NCBI RefSeq assembly: GCF_018613655.1
Contig: NZ_JAGGPW010000023.1
Span: 29,347 to 93,346, forward strand
Reading direction: 5' to 3'
DNA from: Planococcus sp. ISL-109
GTDB lineage: Bacteria; Bacillota; Bacilli; Bacillales_A; Planococcaceae
DNA length: 64,000 nt
The position numbers were made by a program, and so were the translations under genes. Shown in pieces: positions 45,877 through 55,523 of the stretch (position 1 is the first letter of the stretch; the number at the start of each line of letters is the position of its first letter). Below the pieces are notes generated by a model. It made no database searches and had not been told where the DNA came from. It was given only the letters and a program-made list of their open reading frames with translations.

Positions 45877-47397
45877 CTATTGCGTTGCCAGTTCCATAAT
45901 GGCTTCTTGAGTCGTTCCTTCTCTCGATAATTCGCCGGTAATTGCCCCTTCTGCCATAACATAGATCCGGTCACTCATACCGATAATTTCGTTCAGTTCA
46001 GAAGAAATCATGATGATACTCATGCCTTGCTTGATCAGTTCGTTCATGATGGTATAGATTTCAAATTTTGCCCCGACATCGATGCCGCGAGTCGGTTCAT
46101 CGAGAATCAGAATTTTCGGCCCTGTAAACAACCATTTGCCGAGCGACACTTTTTGCTGGTTGCCCCCGCTTAACTTGCCGACTGCCAGTTCGAGTGAGCT
46201 GGTCTTGATGTGCAGGGATTTCCTATACTCAGACCCTACTTTCACTTCCTCATTCAAATTGAGCACTCCGCGATGAGAGATTCCTTTCAGGTGGGCTGCC
46301 GTTATGTTGTTCTTGATATCATTGATCAAGAACAAGCCATTGCCTTTACGGTCCTCGGTAACATAAGCGATGCCCGCTTTGATCGCGTCGCTCGTATGCT
46401 TGAAGTGAACCGGCTGGCCATTGATCTTCATGTCACCTTGCAATTTGTATTTTTTCGGGTTTCCGAAAATGCTCAGCGCCAATTCCGTCCGGCCGGACCC
46501 CATCAGCCCTGCGATTCCGACAATCTCCCCTTGTTTCACGTGGACATTCGCCTTCTTAACCATATGGCGGCCAAGTTGGGAATCATATGCCGACCAGTCA
46601 CTCAATTCGAGCACCGTCTCACCGAATTGATGATCCAGGCGCTTCGGATAAATGTCGGCGATTTCCCGGCCCACCATATTTTTAATGATGATAGTTTCGG
46701 ATATTTCACCCTTATGGGCATCCAACGTACAGATCGTTTTTCCGTCTCTTAAAACCGTCGCTTTATCGGCAATGGAAATGACTTCTTTCAGTTTGTGGGA
46801 AATCATAATGCACGTAATGCCCTGTGATCTCAATTCCTTCAGCAGCTCCAATAGGTTTTCGCTGTCATTTTCGTTCAAGGCCGCTGTCGGTTCATCCAAA
46901 ATCAGCAGTTTCACATCTTTACTGAGTGTTTTTGCGATTTCAACCAACTGTTGCTTGCCTACACCCAAATCTTTGATCAATGTTTCCGGATCCACATTCA
47001 ATTTCACCTTTTTCAGCATTTCAGCTGACCGGACAATCGTTTCATTCCAATCCACAAATGGGCCTTTTCTGATTTCATTGCCGGCAAAAATATTTTCATA
47101 CACTGTCAAATCTGGAAACAGCGCCAGCTCCTGATAAATGATGGCGATTCCTGCTTTTACACTGTCGTTGATTTCATTGAATTGCTGGACTTGTCCTTCG
47201 AAGACGATGTCCCCTTCATATGTACCGAATGGATATACTCCACTTAGCACTTTCATAAGGGTCGATTTCCCTGCTCCGTTTTCCCCGATCAAGCAGTGAA
47301 TTTCTCCACGTTCCACTTTAAAATTCACGTCATCCAAAGCCTTGGTTCCTGTGAACTCCTTTGAAATTCCATTCATTTCTAAAATATAGTCGCTCAT
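45877..47397 (-). CDS. mmsA: Monosaccharide ABC transporter ATPase (MmsA/GguA/XylG type)
   Basis: A 506-residue double ATPase of the CUT2 class. Domain 1 has Walker A GENGAGKST and Walker B LLILDEPTAAL; domain 2 has the degenerate Walker A GLMGSGRTEL and LSGGNQQKV signature with ILILDEPTRGIDVGAK. It drives uptake with MmsB and the binding protein. Ribosome site GGGAGG. It is second in the operon, after a hairpin that follows the binding-protein gene. Confidence 0.95.
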   Translation of the reverse strand: MSDYILEMNGISKEFTGTKALDDVNFKVERGEIHCLIGENGAGKSTLMKVLSGVYPFGTYEGDIVFEGQVQQFNEINDSVKAGIAIIYQELALFPDLTVYENIFAGNEIRKGPFVDWNETIVRSAEMLKKVKLNVDPETLIKDLGVGKQQLVEIAKTLSKDVKLLILDEPTAALNENDSENLLELLKELRSQGITCIMISHKLKEVISIADKATVLRDGKTICTLDAHKGEISETIIIKNMVGREIADIYPKRLDHQFGETVLELSDWSAYDSQLGRHMVKKANVHVKQGEIVGIAGLMGSGRTELALSIFGNPKKYKLQGDMKINGQPVHFKHTSDAIKAGIAYVTEDRKGNGLFLINDIKNNITAAHLKGISHRGVLNLNEEVKVGSEYRKSLHIKTSSLELAVGKLSGGNQQKVSLGKWLFTGPKILILDEPTRGIDVGAKFEIYTIMNELIKQGMSIIMISSELNEIIGMSDRIYVMAEGAITGELSREGTTQEAIMELATQ

Positions 47398-47432
47398 TTT
47401 TTCGCCTCCCTTACGAAAACGTCAAGGAATGG

Positions 47433-47466
47433 AGAAATAGTGATAGAAAGTTCTATCACTATTTCT
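47433..47466 (-). promoter_or_regulatory. Strong mRNA hairpin between chvE and mmsA
   Basis: Perfect 16-bp inverted repeat (47433-47448 with 47451-47466) with almost no loop and no T run. It looks like an mRNA stabiliser or block to 3' decay that keeps binding-protein mRNA in excess, not a terminator. Confidence 0.65.
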
Positions 47467-47480
47467 AAATCCTATTGTTT

Positions 47481-48599
47481 TTACTCGATTCCTGTAAATT
47501 CGCTTGCTCCATAATATTCGGTGTCGATCAATTCGGATTTCACATTCTCTTTGTCGACAACAATGACGTCAGTCTGCTTCGCTTTTACTTCACCTGCTCC
47601 ATTATCGTAAGAACCGGTTGTTTCCGGGTCGTTGCCATCTAGAATCTCAACTGCCATGCCCATTGCATCTTGTACCAGGGTGCGGACATCCTTGAACACA
47701 GTCATCGATTGCTTGTCGTCAATAATGTATTGAATGGAAGCTTTCTCAGCATCCTGGCCAGTGATCGTGTAATCCGTTACAGCAGAGTCTGATGCGAATA
47801 CATCTGCAATCGAACGTGCAGTGCCATCATTTGGAGCAAGAATCGCAACATCGCCTTTCAACTCTTCACTTACTGAAGTCAAATGCGTCTGGGCTTTGTT
47901 CTTGGATTCGTTTGAATCCCAGTTTGTTGTAACCTGGCCGATAATTTTGCTCAATTGATTGCGATCCAATTCTTTTGTATCTTTCAAAGTTTCCGCTTCA
48001 CTGGAATTGGCGATTTTGAATGTACCGTCAGCAATTTTCGGCTGAAGCACTTCCCATGCTCCCTGGAAAAACAGGAATGCATTATTATCAGATGAAGCTC
48101 CTGCATACAAGTACAACGGGATATTCGATCCTTCTGCATTATCGATTAAATATTGGGCTTGCGCCGCGCCTACTGCCAATGAATCGAATGTTACATAGTA
48201 GTCAATTGCGTCCGTGTCTGTGATCAGCCGGTCGTAAGCAATAACTGTGACGTCATCCGCTTTTGCTGCCTCAACTGCCGCAGCCGCTGCAGGACCGTCA
48301 TGTGGTGTAATGATTAATACTTTAATCCCTTTATTTAATAAAGCTTCAACGTTCTCTTTTTCTTTTGCCGAAGAGCCCTGGCTGAATAAAATCTCAGTCG
48401 AATAATCCGAGTCCGCTAATGCATCTTTAAAGCGCTGTTCATCCTGTACCCAACGTGGTTCATCTTTCGTCGGTAGAACGATTCCGACATCCACCCCTGA
48501 GCCTGAACCCGCTGACCCTTCGTTGCTACATCCTGCTGCAACCAATACGAACAATGCCATGACCACCAGGAACATAAATCCTTTAAAATTCTTTTTCAT
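47481..48599 (-). CDS. chvE: ChvE-type monosaccharide-binding lipoprotein
   Basis: A 372-residue binding protein with lipobox AAGC near residue 24. It carries the motifs of ChvE/multiple-monosaccharide binding proteins: VGIVLPTKDEPRW, LIITPHDGPAAAAAVEAAKA, VIAYDRLI, DYYVTFDSLAVGAAQAQYL, YLYAGASSDNNAFLFFQGAW, LAPNDGTARSIAD, ITGQDAEKASIQYII. Ligands in this class include xylose, arabinose, glucose and galactose, so the sugar is not settled. It is the first gene of the operon with GGGAGAGGGG before its ATG. Confidence 0.93.
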   Translation of the reverse strand: MKKNFKGFMFLVVMALFVLVAAGCSNEGSAGSGSGVDVGIVLPTKDEPRWVQDEQRFKDALADSDYSTEILFSQGSSAKEKENVEALLNKGIKVLIITPHDGPAAAAAVEAAKADDVTVIAYDRLITDTDAIDYYVTFDSLAVGAAQAQYLIDNAEGSNIPLYLYAGASSDNNAFLFFQGAWEVLQPKIADGTFKIANSSEAETLKDTKELDRNQLSKIIGQVTTNWDSNESKNKAQTHLTSVSEELKGDVAILAPNDGTARSIADVFASDSAVTDYTITGQDAEKASIQYIIDDKQSMTVFKDVRTLVQDAMGMAVEILDGNDPETTGSYDNGAGEVKAKQTDVIVVDKENVKSELIDTEYYGASEFTGIE

Positions 48600-48643
48600 A
48601 TCTTTTCCCCTCTCCCTTTGTAAATATAAGTAATTACTCTTTA

Positions 48644-48680
48644 AGTATAAATTCCGAAAACTTTAATGATAGCGCTTTCA
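48644..48680 (-). promoter_or_regulatory. Sugar importer promoter with perfect cre site
   Basis: TATACT (48644-48649) lies 17 bp from a weak -35, CTATCA (48667-48672), on the minus strand. TGAAAGCGCTATCA (48667-48680) matches the cre consensus TGWAANCGNTNWCA completely and overlaps the -35. The weak -35 suggests activator dependence, the cre suggests CcpA repression. Confidence 0.8.
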
Positions 48681-48698
48681 CTAGCACTCTTTTAATAT

Positions 48699-48742
48699 CA
48701 CCTGTACTTTTTTAACTTTTGATGTCTACTTTGTTTACTTTT
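48699..48742 (-). promoter_or_regulatory. 22-bp direct repeat, candidate YesN-binding site
   Basis: Two adjacent 22-bp units (minus strand 48742-48721 and 48720-48699) share AAAAGT-AA-AAAGTA and agree at 16 of 22 positions. They begin 27 bp upstream of the weak -35. Tandem sites about two helical turns long suit an AraC-type activator such as the YesN regulator of this operon (inference). Confidence 0.6.
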
Positions 48743-48880
48743 AATACCTCTAAAAGAATCCACCTTCTACGGGGGTTAATCGACTTGCTATGGAGCAGAA
48801 CTTAAAAGGGACAGTCACTCATCAATTTACTCTCAAACTAGCAGATAGTTAGTGCCGGTTTACACTTTTTTAAGCAATAC

Positions 48881-48914
48881 AAAAACGCCAATCCCCGGCA
48901 TGGGAATTGACGTT
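48881..48914 (-). terminator. Terminator-like hairpin, second copy after the zinc-ribbon gene
   Basis: Stem AACGTCAATTCCC/GGGGATTGGCGTT on the minus strand with TTTTTG. It is a near copy of the hairpin at 49155-49185, separated from it by repeat copy B. The rest of 48743-48998 shows nothing recognisable. Confidence 0.65.
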
Positions 48915-48998
48915 CAGAATGTTTAATAAGTCTAAAACCTTCTATAAGTTGTAAGAAGTGGATCCTTTTACAGCATCCACCAATGTGTGAGCTATTTA

Positions 48999-49152
48999 AG
49001 TGTTTGGAGAAGTGTTCGCTCGACTCCTGTGGTATCAGCGGGTTTGAGAGACCCCGCAGAGAGCGCAGCGAACGAGGAGGCTCACTTCCCGCCCCACGGA
49101 AAGCGAGCGATAAGCTTCGGAAAATACGGCTACTTGGAGTTTCTCGACAGCC
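48999..49152 (+). repeat. Dispersed structured repeat, copy B (family 1)
   Basis: Probably the best-preserved copy: GTTTGGAGAAGTGTTCGC, CGACTCCTGTGG, CAGCGGGTTTGAGAGACCCC, GCAGAGAGCGCAGCGAACGA, GGAGGCTCACTTCCCGCC, CCACGGAAAGCGAGCGATAA, GCTTCGGAAAA and TTTCTCGACAGCC. It sits between two copies of one terminator hairpin. Confidence 0.6.
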
Positions 49153-49154
49153 TT

Positions 49155-49185
49155 AACGCCAATCCCCGATATGGGAATTGGCGCT
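49155..49185 (-). terminator. Hairpin after the zinc-ribbon gene, T run lost
   Basis: GCGCCAATTCCC/GGGGATTGGCGTT stem right after the stop codon, but followed on the minus strand by AAGG instead of T. The T run is found behind the second copy at 48881, on the far side of repeat B. Confidence 0.6.
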
Positions 49186-49193
49186 TCTATCAT

Positions 49194-49415
49194 TTATTCT
49201 TCTTGCCCGCGCGACGCTTTCGGCGGCTGGCACACATCACATTTACGCTGATTGTTTTTGTTGAACTTCGTAAAGGTCTTCTCGAAATTATTGCCGCATG
49301 CACATTTAAACAGCAGCTTTTGGGAAAACCCGTGATATTCTTTCGACAATAATTTGCTATCGGAATTGGTATTGACGAATGCTCTGATTTTATCGATCGT
49401 CCATCGTTTATTCAT
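49194..49415 (-). CDS. Small zinc-ribbon protein, uncharacterised
   Basis: A 73-residue basic protein with CxC and CxxC pairs (FKCACGNNFEKTF and QRKCDVCQPPK) that can form one zinc ribbon; no membrane or signal segment. It begins MNKRWTIDKIRAFVNTNSDS. I recognise no characterised family. GGAGGTG stands nine bases before the ATG, so it is probably expressed. A truncated second copy of its 3' end and terminator lies at 39216-39339. Confidence 0.8.
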   Translation of the reverse strand: MNKRWTIDKIRAFVNTNSDSKLLSKEYHGFSQKLLFKCACGNNFEKTFTKFNKNNQRKCDVCQPPKASRGQEE

Positions 49416-49565
49416 TTTGTTACACCTCCATATTTGAATGACTGGAGGCTGTTCAGGCTTCCATTATATTAAGAAAAACGCATCGTTATCCTAAGTTATT
49501 TATTATAGCACGGGAAGGGCTATTTGTAATAAGCTGAAGCGCTGCATTTGTGATGAGCATTAGGC

Positions 49566-49604
49566 AAAAAAGCGCCAACTCCTTTATAGAAGTTGGCGCT
49601 TTTT
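49566..49604 (-). terminator. Terminator of the dihydrouridine synthase gene
   Basis: AAAAGCGCCAACT/AGTTGGCGCTTTT stem (49568-49580 with 49591-49603), T-rich on the minus side, just after the stop codon at 49616. Confidence 0.88.
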
Positions 49605-49615
49605 CTATTCCGGAT

Positions 49616-50599
49616 TCAACTCTGGTCAGTACCGCTCGCGACCAACTGAAAGGCATCAAGCAATGTACGCACTTCGTCGGTCGTCTCGGTATACATCAAA
49701 TCATTTCTCAATTCACCGACTCCACGGATTCCGCGGACATAAATTTTGAAGAAACGGCGCAGCGGTTTGAATGAGATCGGCCCGATTTCTGTGGAGTATT
49801 TATCATGAAGGTCCAAGTGCAGCCTCAAGAGGTCGAACAATTCCTGGCTGCTATGTTCTCTCGGCTCTTTTTCAAACGCGAAAGGATTATGGAAAATCCC
49901 GCGCCCGATCATGACGCCGTCGACGCCGTATTTATTGGCGATCTCCAAGCCTGTTTGGTGATCTGGAATATCTCCATTGATCGTCAGAAGTGTATCCGGC
50001 GCTATTTCATCACGCAATGCCTTGATCTCCGGAATCAGTTCCCAATGGGCAGGCACCGCGCTCATTTCTTTTTTGGTGCGCAAGTGGATCGATAGGTTGG
50101 CGATATCCTGCTCCAAAATATGGGTCAGCCACCCTCTCCACTCGTCCACGGAACTGTAGCCGAGGCGCGTCTTGACGCTGACAGGCAATCCGCCAGCCTT
50201 CGCTGCCTCAATGACTTCTTCTGCATTGTCGGGATAGTTGATCATGCCGCTGCCTTTTCCTTTTGAGGCGACGTTCGGCACCGGACAGCCCATATTGATA
50301 TCGATCCCTTTAAAGCCTTGCTTGGCCATGCCGATGCTCATCTCCCGGAAATGCTCGGGCTTGTTGCCCCATATGTGAGCCACCATCGGCTGTTCATCTT
50401 CTGTGAACGTCAAGCGTCCACGCACACTGAGTATGCCTTCCGGGTGACAATAACTTTCCGTGTTCGTAAACTCTGTAAAAAACACATCGGGCCTAGCCGC
50501 TTCAGCTACTACATGGCGAAACACAACATTCGTGACATCTTCCATCGGCGCTAATACAAAAAACGGTCGTGGCAACTCACGCCAAAAATTCTCTTTCAT
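49616..50599 (-). CDS. dus: tRNA-dihydrouridine synthase
   Basis: A 327-residue FMN TIM-barrel enzyme reducing uridines in tRNA. Seen: [11 protein letters not shown] at the start of the barrel, the substrate/FMN region [13 protein letters not shown] with catalytic C105, [15 protein letters not shown] and the phosphate motif [12 protein letters not shown]. The C-terminal helical domain is shorter and unlike DusB of the fis type, resembling the YjbN/COG0042 variants of Bacilli. It lies alone between the zinc-ribbon gene and a diguanylate cyclase gene. Confidence 0.92.
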   Translation of the reverse strand: MKENFWRELPRPFFVLAPMEDVTNVVFRHVVAEAARPDVFFTEFTNTESYCHPEGILSVRGRLTFTEDEQPMVAHIWGNKPEHFREMSIGMAKQGFKGIDINMGCPVPNVASKGKGSGMINYPDNAEEVIEAAKAGGLPVSVKTRLGYSSVDEWRGWLTHILEQDIANLSIHLRTKKEMSAVPAHWELIPEIKALRDEIAPDTLLTINGDIPDHQTGLEIANKYGVDGVMIGRGIFHNPFAFEKEPREHSSQELFDLLRLHLDLHDKYSTEIGPISFKPLRRFFKIYVRGIRGVGELRNDLMYTETTDEVRTLLDAFQLVASGTDQS

Positions 50600-50885
50600 A
50601 TCCCAATTCCAATCCTTTCATTACGGGATGAACGGCCAGCCCTTCATCCAAAAATTCTTATTTCATTTATATTGAATTCAAAAACATCTGCTGTAGTTGT
50701 AACGTCATCTCATTTTTTCTTAACCTTATACAGTTTACATGATTCCCGTGTTTGTGGAAAGAGAGGTGCTTTGAACAAGGAATTCATAAGTGTTTATCCC
50801 TTATCCGATCTGTCACTTTTTGGCTACCATTCGGACCCATCTGCTTATCAACAGCCGGCATCCTCCAATTATTTTCTTCTATACA
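50600..50885. other. Intergenic stretch without recognised features
   Basis: About 290 bp between the dus start and the GGDEF terminator. Mostly AT-rich; it must hold the dus promoter, but I could not pick one with confidence. No RNA motif seen. Confidence 0.5.
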
Positions 50886-50921
50886 ACAAGCGCCAGCTCC
50901 CATCAAAGAGTTGGCGCTTGT
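50886..50921 (-). terminator. Terminator overlapping the GGDEF gene end
   Basis: ACAAGCGCCAACTC/GAGCTGGCGCTTGT stem (one G-U) whose first arm encodes the last codons of the GGDEF protein. The following minus-strand tract is TTGTTGTA, so termination may be partial. Confidence 0.7.
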
Positions 50922-51868
50922 TCTATTTCAAAAAACTTATAAGCGTTCTTTCCTGCTGTTTTTGCGCGATATAAGGCTTGGTCTGCATTTTTAAGAAGCG
51001 TTTTTAAATTGTTCTCACCATCGGCAGGATAAGGTGCAATTCCAATACTTGCAGAGAGTTGATATTCGGCATTCCACGAACTCAAGGTGGCGAGTAAATG
51101 TTCCGCTCGCTTACTCATTTCCTCTCTGCTAGATAGCTGAGGGAAATTAACGATGAATTCATCTCCCCCTAATCTAACCGCAAAAGCATCATCGTACTCA
51201 CCTGCAAAGTTTTGAAGCCTTAGAGCGACTTCGTTTAACACCAAGTCCCCTGCATCATGGCCGTGAGTATCATTGACCTTTTTGAACCCATCCAAATCAA
51301 GGAAGAAAATCACTCCTCCCATATTAGAATGGCTATCAAAATACTTTGATAGATAATGCCTGTTGTATAGATCAGTCAAAGAATCCCGATAAGCACACCG
51401 CTCCAGCTCCAAATAATAAGAAAACATCCTGACAATCCGTTGCAACAACTTTACGCTCTTGCTATCGTAATGGCTTTCTTCATCATGCACTACACATAAT
51501 GTACCAAACTTGTCCCCATTGATATGAGAAATAGGAATCCCCAAATAAGACTTAATATTGGCTGCTTCGAGTACTTTTCGTAAATCGTCCGAACCAATTT
51601 CTTCCCGGATATTCTCGTAAATTAATGGTTGTTTCTTTTCGAAATCAATTCGATTGCAAACAGTTTCATTCAAATTGATGACCATTCCTTCAGTCACGAG
51701 AATATTTGAATCATCATTTGAGAGCTTCAAGATAATTTGCTGCGTATCGCTGACAGAGCTTAAATAAATCAATTGGTCCGGCATGATTTCTTTTGCAAGA
51801 TCAAGTACATCTCTAGCCAGCTCATCAAAATTCTTATACCGCTCTAATTCTTCCAACGCTACTGCCAT
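50903..51868 (-). CDS. GAF-GGDEF diguanylate cyclase
   Basis: A 321-residue soluble signalling enzyme. The N-terminal GAF-like sensor (about 10-150) is followed by a GGDEF domain (about 155-315) with DSLTDLYNRHYL, FFLDLDGFKKVNDTHGHDAGD and an intact active site RLGGDEF. It should make cyclic di-GMP. No RxxD inhibitory site is seen five residues before the active site, so product feedback of the usual kind is not expected. No EAL protein lies nearby. GAGGTG precedes the ATG. Confidence 0.92.
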   Translation of the reverse strand: MAVALEELERYKNFDELARDVLDLAKEIMPDQLIYLSSVSDTQQIILKLSNDDSNILVTEGMVINLNETVCNRIDFEKKQPLIYENIREEIGSDDLRKVLEAANIKSYLGIPISHINGDKFGTLCVVHDEESHYDSKSVKLLQRIVRMFSYYLELERCAYRDSLTDLYNRHYLSKYFDSHSNMGGVIFFLDLDGFKKVNDTHGHDAGDLVLNEVALRLQNFAGEYDDAFAVRLGGDEFIVNFPQLSSREEMSKRAEHLLATLSSWNAEYQLSASIGIAPYPADGENNLKTLLKNADQALYRAKTAGKNAYKFFEIEQAPTL

Positions 51869-52153
51869 AAAGCACCTCGATTATCATCATAAATTAGTAT
51901 TATTGGTCCATCGAAACATTAAAAAAATATGTATAATTTTAAATACAAAAGCCCTAAGTATACATCTATATACTCTTATTAATTACAATATTTCACTATC
52001 TTTCCTAAAGTTTATCATAGATAATTATAGGATGTTCAACAATCTGGCTAGTTTGTTGAAAACTAGTGAAAAGTACTCTGCAACTGACTGCCCGTAAGTT
52101 GAAGAGTCAATATGCCTTTTGTATAGACTACCCCTTCTGATGCATAGAAATTC
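51869..52153. other. AT-rich intergenic stretch without recognised features
   Basis: About 285 bp upstream of the GGDEF gene and beyond the DegV terminator. Very AT-rich with no ORF that has a ribosome site. I see no c-di-GMP riboswitch or other RNA element. Confidence 0.5.
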
Positions 52154-52192
52154 AAAAGACCGCTAACTCCATGATAGAGTTAGCGGTCTTTT
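52154..52192. terminator. Terminator of the degV gene
   Basis: Perfect 16-bp stem (52154-52169 with 52177-52192), seven-base loop, A4 and T6 flanks. Confidence 0.9.
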
Positions 52193-52224
52193 TTATTGCT
52201 TCTATTCAAACTTTGAAATAAAAA

Positions 52225-53070
52225 TTAATAAGCAACCCAGCTTAATCCTGTCGTTCCTTCACCCGCATGAACGCCCACGCAAACACTCAGTGGGACAACT
52301 TGTACTTTTAAATCCGGAAACTCTTGCAAGAGCTCGTTCTTCCAGGTTTCTGCGCCAGCGGCATTATTGCAATGAATAGCCGCAACTTCCGGTACAGTGC
52401 CGGTCTCCATATCCTTACGAAGTGCAGAATTCACGCTATATTTTGCCCGCTTGTTTGAACGGACTTTTTCTTTCATAACTGTTTTTCCATCCACAAAAGT
52501 AATGACCAGTTTAATGTTCAAGATATTACTTAAGAATGTTTGTGTGCCGGAAACACGTCCACTTTTATGCAATTGGTTCAAGCTCGAAGGAATAAAGGAT
52601 AAATGCGATTTAGTTGTCATTCTCTTGATTGTTGCAACAACTTCTTCGGCATCTTTTCCTTCTGCAAACAGTTTATCGCCGATTTCTATCATTTTCACCA
52701 TCGGGAAAGAACCGATTTTCGAATCAATAGGATACACTTTAAAGTCAGCCATTTCCGCAGCCGACTGCGCGCTGTCAAATGTGCCGGAAAGCCCACTTGA
52801 TAAGTGCAAAGCAATCGCAAAATCGTAGCCTTCCGACTGCAATTTTTCATATAGAGCAAGCATCTCTCCGATTGCAGGTTGTGAGGTTTTAGGCGAAACT
52901 TTCGCTAAGCGTAATTTATCGTAAAATTCTTCCTGTGTAAGGTCGATGGACTCCCTATATGACCCTTCGTCAAAAACAACACTAAGGGGCAGGACATGTA
53001 CATTATGTTTTTCGATGAAAGCTTCGTCTAATTGCGCAGCTGTATCCGTAATCCAAGCTATTTTCTTCAT
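52225..53070 (-). CDS. DegV-family fatty-acid-binding protein
   Basis: A 281-residue DegV/EDD protein; the family binds fatty acids and partners the FakA kinase in lipid metabolism of Firmicutes. Family motifs: IAWITDTAAQLDEAFI, YDKLRLAKVSPKTSQPAIGE, HLSSGLSGTFDSAQ, SKIGSFPMVKMIEIG, CVGVHAGEGTTGLSW. Length is normal. It is monocistronic; FakA is not in the window. AGAGGAG precedes the ATG. Confidence 0.93.
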   Translation of the reverse strand: MKKIAWITDTAAQLDEAFIEKHNVHVLPLSVVFDEGSYRESIDLTQEEFYDKLRLAKVSPKTSQPAIGEMLALYEKLQSEGYDFAIALHLSSGLSGTFDSAQSAAEMADFKVYPIDSKIGSFPMVKMIEIGDKLFAEGKDAEEVVATIKRMTTKSHLSFIPSSLNQLHKSGRVSGTQTFLSNILNIKLVITFVDGKTVMKEKVRSNKRAKYSVNSALRKDMETGTVPEVAAIHCNNAAGAETWKNELLQEFPDLKVQVVPLSVCVGVHAGEGTTGLSWVAY

Positions 53071-53319
53071 TCAAAAATTCTCCTCTAGATGCATATTTCT
53101 TATTGAAATTAGCTATTTACTCTCCCTAATTTACGGGAGGTACCAGTGAGGGGCTAGTGACAGGTGTCACATAAGGGTAAGTTTATGTAAGCGCCGACAT
53201 ATTTTGAACTTATATGACTTATTGTTTTTATCTTTGTAGATTATCATATTAAGTCGAACGGTTAGAAAATTCCGAATTCTTCAGTCAAGCAACTTATAAG
53301 GAGTTCAATTTAGACAAAA
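53071..53319. other. Intergenic stretch without recognised features
   Basis: About 250 bp between the degV start and the groEL terminator. Only a short GTGAC/GTCAC inverted repeat near 53157-53170 stands out; I cannot assign it. Confidence 0.4.
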
Positions 53320-53361
53320 AAAAAGAGAGAAACCTTTATACCACAAGGTTCTCTCTTTTTT
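53320..53361 (-). terminator. groESL terminator
   Basis: AGAGAGAACCTTG/AAGGTTTCTCTCT stem with a long T run on the minus strand, 13 bp past the groEL stop. Confidence 0.9.
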
Positions 53362-53373
53362 AGTTAGCAAGAA

Positions 53374-55032
<1,659 letters not shown>

Positions 55033-55042
55033 TTATGGTTAA

Positions 55043-55327
55043 TTAACCGACAATCGCGAGAATGTCGTTTTCACGTAAGATCAAGTATTCTTTGCCTTCG
55101 TATTTGAATTCTGTGCCCGCGTATTTCGAAAAGACGATGCGGTCTCCTTCTGCTACGTCCAGCTCTGTGCGCTGTCCATCTTCACGGATAAGGCCATTCC
55201 CTACCGCAATCACTTTACCTTCCTGCGGCTTTTCCTGCGCAGATCCTGGCAAGACGATTCCGCTAGATGTCTTTTCTTCCACTTCAACGAGCTCAATGAT
55301 GACACGATCTCCTAATGGTCTTAACAA
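55043..55327 (-). CDS. groES: Co-chaperonin GroES
   Basis: A 94-residue lid protein of GroEL. I choose the TTG at 55327: AAGGAGG stands nine bases before it and it yields the usual [15 protein letters not shown] start. The GTG at 55336 lies inside the ribosome site and would add three odd residues. The mobile loop ([18 protein letters not shown]) and [14 protein letters not shown] end are normal. First gene of the operon. Confidence 0.96.
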   Translation of the reverse strand: MLRPLGDRVIIELVEVEEKTSSGIVLPGSAQEKPQEGKVIAVGNGLIREDGQRTELDVAEGDRIVFSKYAGTEFKYEGKEYLILRENDILAIVG

Positions 55328-55365
55328 TTGAAACACCCTCCTTAAATTAACTAGCTATTAGTTTC

Positions 55366-55392
55366 TTAGCACTCTCTACTCTTGAGTGCTAA
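55366..55392. promoter_or_regulatory. CIRCE operator for HrcA
   Basis: TTAGCACTC (55366-55374), nine-base spacer, GAGTGCTAA (55384-55392): exact CIRCE consensus, placed between the groES promoter and start codon. Confidence 0.97.
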
Positions 55393-55396
55393 CCCA

Positions 55397-55425
55397 TAGA
55401 TAAGTTTAATAAAATCTTCAGTCAA
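55397..55425 (-). promoter_or_regulatory. groESL promoter
   Basis: TTGACT (55420-55425), 17-bp spacer, TATCTA (55397-55402) on the minus strand, just upstream of CIRCE. Confidence 0.65.
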
Positions 55426-55459
55426 TTGCAAGCAGAAACCCTGTCTCATCTTGAATTCT

Positions 55460-55488
55460 TTGCGGGATTTTCTGTTAAGCCCTACAAT
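55460..55488 (+). promoter_or_regulatory. Promoter of the CPBP protease gene
   Basis: TTGCGG (55460-55465), 17-bp spacer, TACAAT (55483-55488), divergent from groES. Confidence 0.6.
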
Positions 55489-55523
55489 AAAAGAAGTACT
55501 TGAAAAGAAAGGAATTTGACTAC

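Noticed and set aside
50903..52153. Cyclic di-GMP riboswitch near the GGDEF gene
   Set aside because: The AT-rich upstream stretch lacks the conserved GEMM motifs.
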